Below the pieces are notes generated by a model. The model had not been told where the DNA came from and ran no database searches. It saw only the letters and a program-made list of their open reading frames with translations. The translations under genes were made by a program, and so were the position numbers. A stretch of 47,621 bases of DNA from Mitosporidium daphniae. Its lineage: Eukaryota; Microsporidia. The stretch spans positions 1 through 47,621 of the forward strand of contig NW_013546567.1 of NCBI RefSeq assembly GCF_000760515.2. The letters are read 5' to 3'. Shown in pieces: positions 47,613-47,621 of this stretch. Within the stretch, counting starts at the first letter, position 1. Every line of letters begins with the position of its first letter.

Positions 47613-47621
47613 AGCATGTTA

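Overview
This window is gene-dense eukaryotic nuclear DNA from a small, compact genome. About 45 protein genes sit on both strands, often 10-100 bp apart. Roughly three quarters are interrupted by very short introns, mostly 22-35 nt, and I delineated about 78. Because the introns are so short, most genes look like several broken frames until spliced. Gene content points to an early-diverging fungus or fungus-like parasite: a Cet1-type RNA triphosphatase, Rrn7, Mrt4, Slu7 and Hem25, together with genes rare in derived fungi (BTG/Tob, TRAP-gamma, WRAP53, FAM32A). The mitochondrion looks respiratory, with ATP synthase alpha, lipoyl synthase and a Hem25-type carrier. A Rozellomycota/basal microsporidian relative such as the Mitosporidium lineage would fit, but that is inference.

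Layout. 1-5.7 kb: Rpf1 (cut by the left edge), DRG1, WRAP53-like, ZNHIT3, FAM32A, BLOC1S1, and a two-RRM protein whose 149-nt intron carries a candidate box C/D snoRNA. 5.9-8.3 kb: an AT-rich island of orphan proteins, two of them polytopic membrane proteins, one with 39-bp tandem repeats. 8.3-16 kb: a 620-aa orphan, a 50-aa protein, NAC-beta, a DEDD-type exonuclease, V-ATPase subunit E, RAMP4, TRAP-gamma and an ENT nucleoside transporter. 16-20 kb: NUFIP1-like, ATRIP-like and gamma-tubulin. 20-31.5 kb, mostly minus strand: BAR-PH protein, two R-SNAREs, Cet1, Mrt4, Rrn7, ATP synthase alpha, BTG/Tob and lipoyl synthase. 31.6-36 kb: orphan membrane proteins and a multi-RRM protein. 36-47.6 kb: an L1-domain ribosome factor, uridine phosphorylase, NF-YA, glycerol kinase, a third R-SNARE, Slu7, Ebp2, p24, GPN2 and the Hem25-type carrier.

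Shared themes. Ribosome and snoRNP biogenesis is heavily represented (Rpf1, Mrt4, Ebp2, L1-domain, Rrn7, NUFIP1, ZNHIT3, WRAP53, a C/D snoRNA). The secretory path has TRAP-gamma, RAMP4, p24, three R-SNAREs and BLOC1S1. ENT plus uridine phosphorylase suggests salvage of imported nucleosides.

Exon borders were chosen by eye from GT...AG signals, frame continuity and family conservation; nothing was aligned by machine. The family assignments of the long conserved genes are firm; the smallest proteins and a few internal borders are tentative and are marked so.
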